DNA of 64,000 nt. Source: Tridacna crocea. Taxonomy: Eukaryota > Mollusca > Bivalvia > Cardiida > Cardiidae. Below are positions 54,801 to 57,800 of this stretch, one piece after another. Where the stretch lies: positions 48,557,159 to 48,621,158 of the forward strand of contig OX031059.1 in NCBI GenBank assembly GCA_943736015.1, in the 5' to 3' direction. The notes below the pieces were generated by a model, which made no database searches, was not told the DNA's origin, and saw only the letters and a list, made by a program, of their open reading frames with translations. The translations under genes were made by a program, and so were the position numbers. How positions within the stretch are numbered: position 1 is the first letter of the stretch; each line of letters opens with the position of its first letter.

Positions 54801-57800
54801 GGCGGTAACAAGGTGCCGAAATGACTTTAGGGATTACCGAAATAGTTTTAAATTATATTTACGGTCAAATTCTAGCTAGCTCTCTGATCAGTTAAAGATA
54901 TTTGATATAATGCTTAGTTGAAAATGTAATTTCAAAAATTTAGTGCTTAAAGTCTCCTTGTTTATTTTTAGAGTGGACGACACAAGTTGTGAACGAATGT
55001 TTCTTGAATGAAAACAATGGTAGTCTGTGTAAACAATGTCCGTTCGCAAATGGCAATTTGAAAAAAAAAAATTTCTAACTATCTATAGTAATTTAGACTG
55101 ATAGACTTTTAGTTTTAAGGAAATTTCGATAAGGAAATCATGCATAATGTGTATGAATTGTTTAAATTCAGAGCTGAATATCATTTGTGATCTGCTTTGT
55201 TCGTCCCGTACATCAGCCATGCAAAACTGAAAGTGAGCGCGCATGCGTCGTTATGCATGATGTATTTGGTTCGGGTCAAAACGATCACGGTAAACGGATT
55301 TGTTATATGGAGCGCAACACGCGAAAAGGTGCATTCGGACATTTGCGTAAAGTGTCGTCCCGGATTAGCCTGCGCAGTCCGCGCAGGCTAATCCGAGACG
55401 GCACTTTACGACTACATTAGATTTTGTGCTACAGTAGACTTGCGTAAAACAGAAAATCACATAAAATCGGAGAGTGTCGTTTTGGATTAGCCTCTGCGGA
55501 CTGCGCAGGCGAATCCGAGACGACACTTTACGCAAATGTCCGAATGCTCCTTTTCGCGTGTTGCACCCCATTATGGCAAATCTGCTAAAAAGTATGGAAA
55601 TCCATGTTCCTAAAGCCTAACAATTGTTTTAACTTGGAAATAGATATAAGCAACTTGTGTTCGTTGCTCATTTAATTGTATGTTCATCATTCACCTGTAT
55701 GTCTCGTTTATATTTCTGTAATGTTTGTATATGTGTATGGGCCGATGGCCTACATTTCACATTAAACTTGAAACTTGAAAAAAAAAACTTATATTAAAAA
55801 AAACCCCGAACAATTCCAACTTACAGATCTTTAGTCCAGTTTAAATCCACCACTTTTCACTAATTCCGTATCCTCCAAGCCACAAATTAAAGTCCCCAAA
55901 ATCACCAAGTGAGTCACTCCTATTAATATCAGCATGGAAAATTCTAGATTAGTCTTTTCTAAAGAGATGACAACATGGATTGGTAAACAGCTTTTTTACT
56001 AACAAGCTGTTTCTAAATATAACCACAATAGAAAAACCAATGTTCATTATGTTTCTAGAATATTCTGAAAACAGGTCTCTGGATATTCTATCTACATAAC
56101 ACCATTCTCTGGTTAAAGGAGGGTTAATGTATCTCTGTGATGCATCATACCGAGAAAGGTCATCATACAACTATGGTTTCATTATATTCCATTTTATCCA
56201 ACAACGACTAAATCATGATTTAGACTAATTATTTGACAAGCACAAAATTTATAAATAGCAAAATATATTGACCCAGGTCAGTCTGCGCGGACTGACCTAG
56301 GTCGATACTTTTTGCAAATGTTGTAAACCTTCCTTTTACAGAGCGTGTCTTAAACAGGTATTTGAGAATGAAAAGACTTTCGACGATTTAGAACTGTGGT
56401 AATTAAACATTGCCGCTAGTAGATTAGTTTTTACCGCAGCAGACTTATAAAGAAGATTTTTTTTTTCTTTTTTTGCCAACGATTATAAGATAGATTTGAG
56501 CCATACTCTGTTAAAAGGGAGTTTATCACATCTGACAAACAGTATCGACTCAGATCAGTCTGCGCAGATCGCGCAGGCTGACCTGAGTCGTCAACTTTTT
56601 ACCTTCAGTAAATATGCTTCAGATGGAAAAACCATTTACCTCGTGTTTCGGTAGGTTGGTAGACAATATTATTCCATAATTATATGGAGCGCAACACGCG
56701 AAAAGGTGCATTCGGACATTTGCGTAAAGTGTCGTCCCGTATTAGCCTGCGCAGTCCGCGCAGGCTAATACGGGACGACACTTTACGACTATATTAGATT
56801 TTGTGCTACAGTAGACTTGCGTAAAACAGAAAATCACATAAAATCGGAAAGTGTCGTTTCGGATTAGCCTGTGCGGACTGCGCAGGCGAATCCGAGACGA
56901 CACTTTACGCAAATGTCCGAATGCACCTTTTCGCGTGTTGCACTCCAATTGTTATGATTTGCTGGGTATGATGCATTTCGGAGATGATGTAAAACAATAA
57001 GGGCCTCCCTGCGTAAAGGTTATAACGCAGAAGAGAGTTCACCGTAATTTATTGCGTGATCAGCCAGCCGTATTAGGTAATGAGGACTGGGTAACGGCAG
57101 CCCAGGTGATCAGCCAGGAAGGTATCACTGTCGTTGCTCAGGTTACAGAACTGTAAATACTGGCGCCCACAGCTAGGAAAGTCAGTGTTCAGTTTCAGTT
57201 TGGAGTTTAGTGATTGTTCTAGTCTTTGAGCTAGTTTGGACCTTGGAAATTAGAAATGTAGAACTTATACAAACTTAGTTCGTTCTTTTATAATAAGATC
57301 ACAGATGCATTCAGACTGCTTTTGCGAGAGCAAGGATTGTTTATGTGTAAAACCTGGATTATTTTGATTATTCATATATTTTATGTATCAAATGAACTTT
57401 GGTTTTTTACTCAGAGTTGTCTGCAAGAAAGTAATTAACTAAGATATCTACGTGATATATTGCAAATTAGGAAGGCATTGTGGCATCGTCCATAAACATG
57501 TTTTTAAATTTGCAATACTTAAGAAGTTATGAAAGAGGCAGAATCACTCGCTATTCAAAGTCATATATGTGACCCGTCATGCAAAAAGGGACCTTCTGGG
57601 GACGGCGAAAAATGTTGACTTTGGTCAGCCTCCGCGGACACTTTTCGCCTATGTGATATTTTCTTTATGAAAATGGTCATTCCACCTAACTGTACAATGA
57701 ATTTTGAATCATCCAGTTAAATTGACCTTCACAATCTTTGACGCCACCATCCAGTGATAAGAACTTCAGATTTTGGAAGAGAATTATTTCTATGATGTTG

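Noticed and set aside
57000..57190. Possible LTR and primer-binding site (GGCGCCCACAGC)
   Set aside because: No second long terminal repeat, no TG...CA pair and no gag/pol sequence were found nearby.
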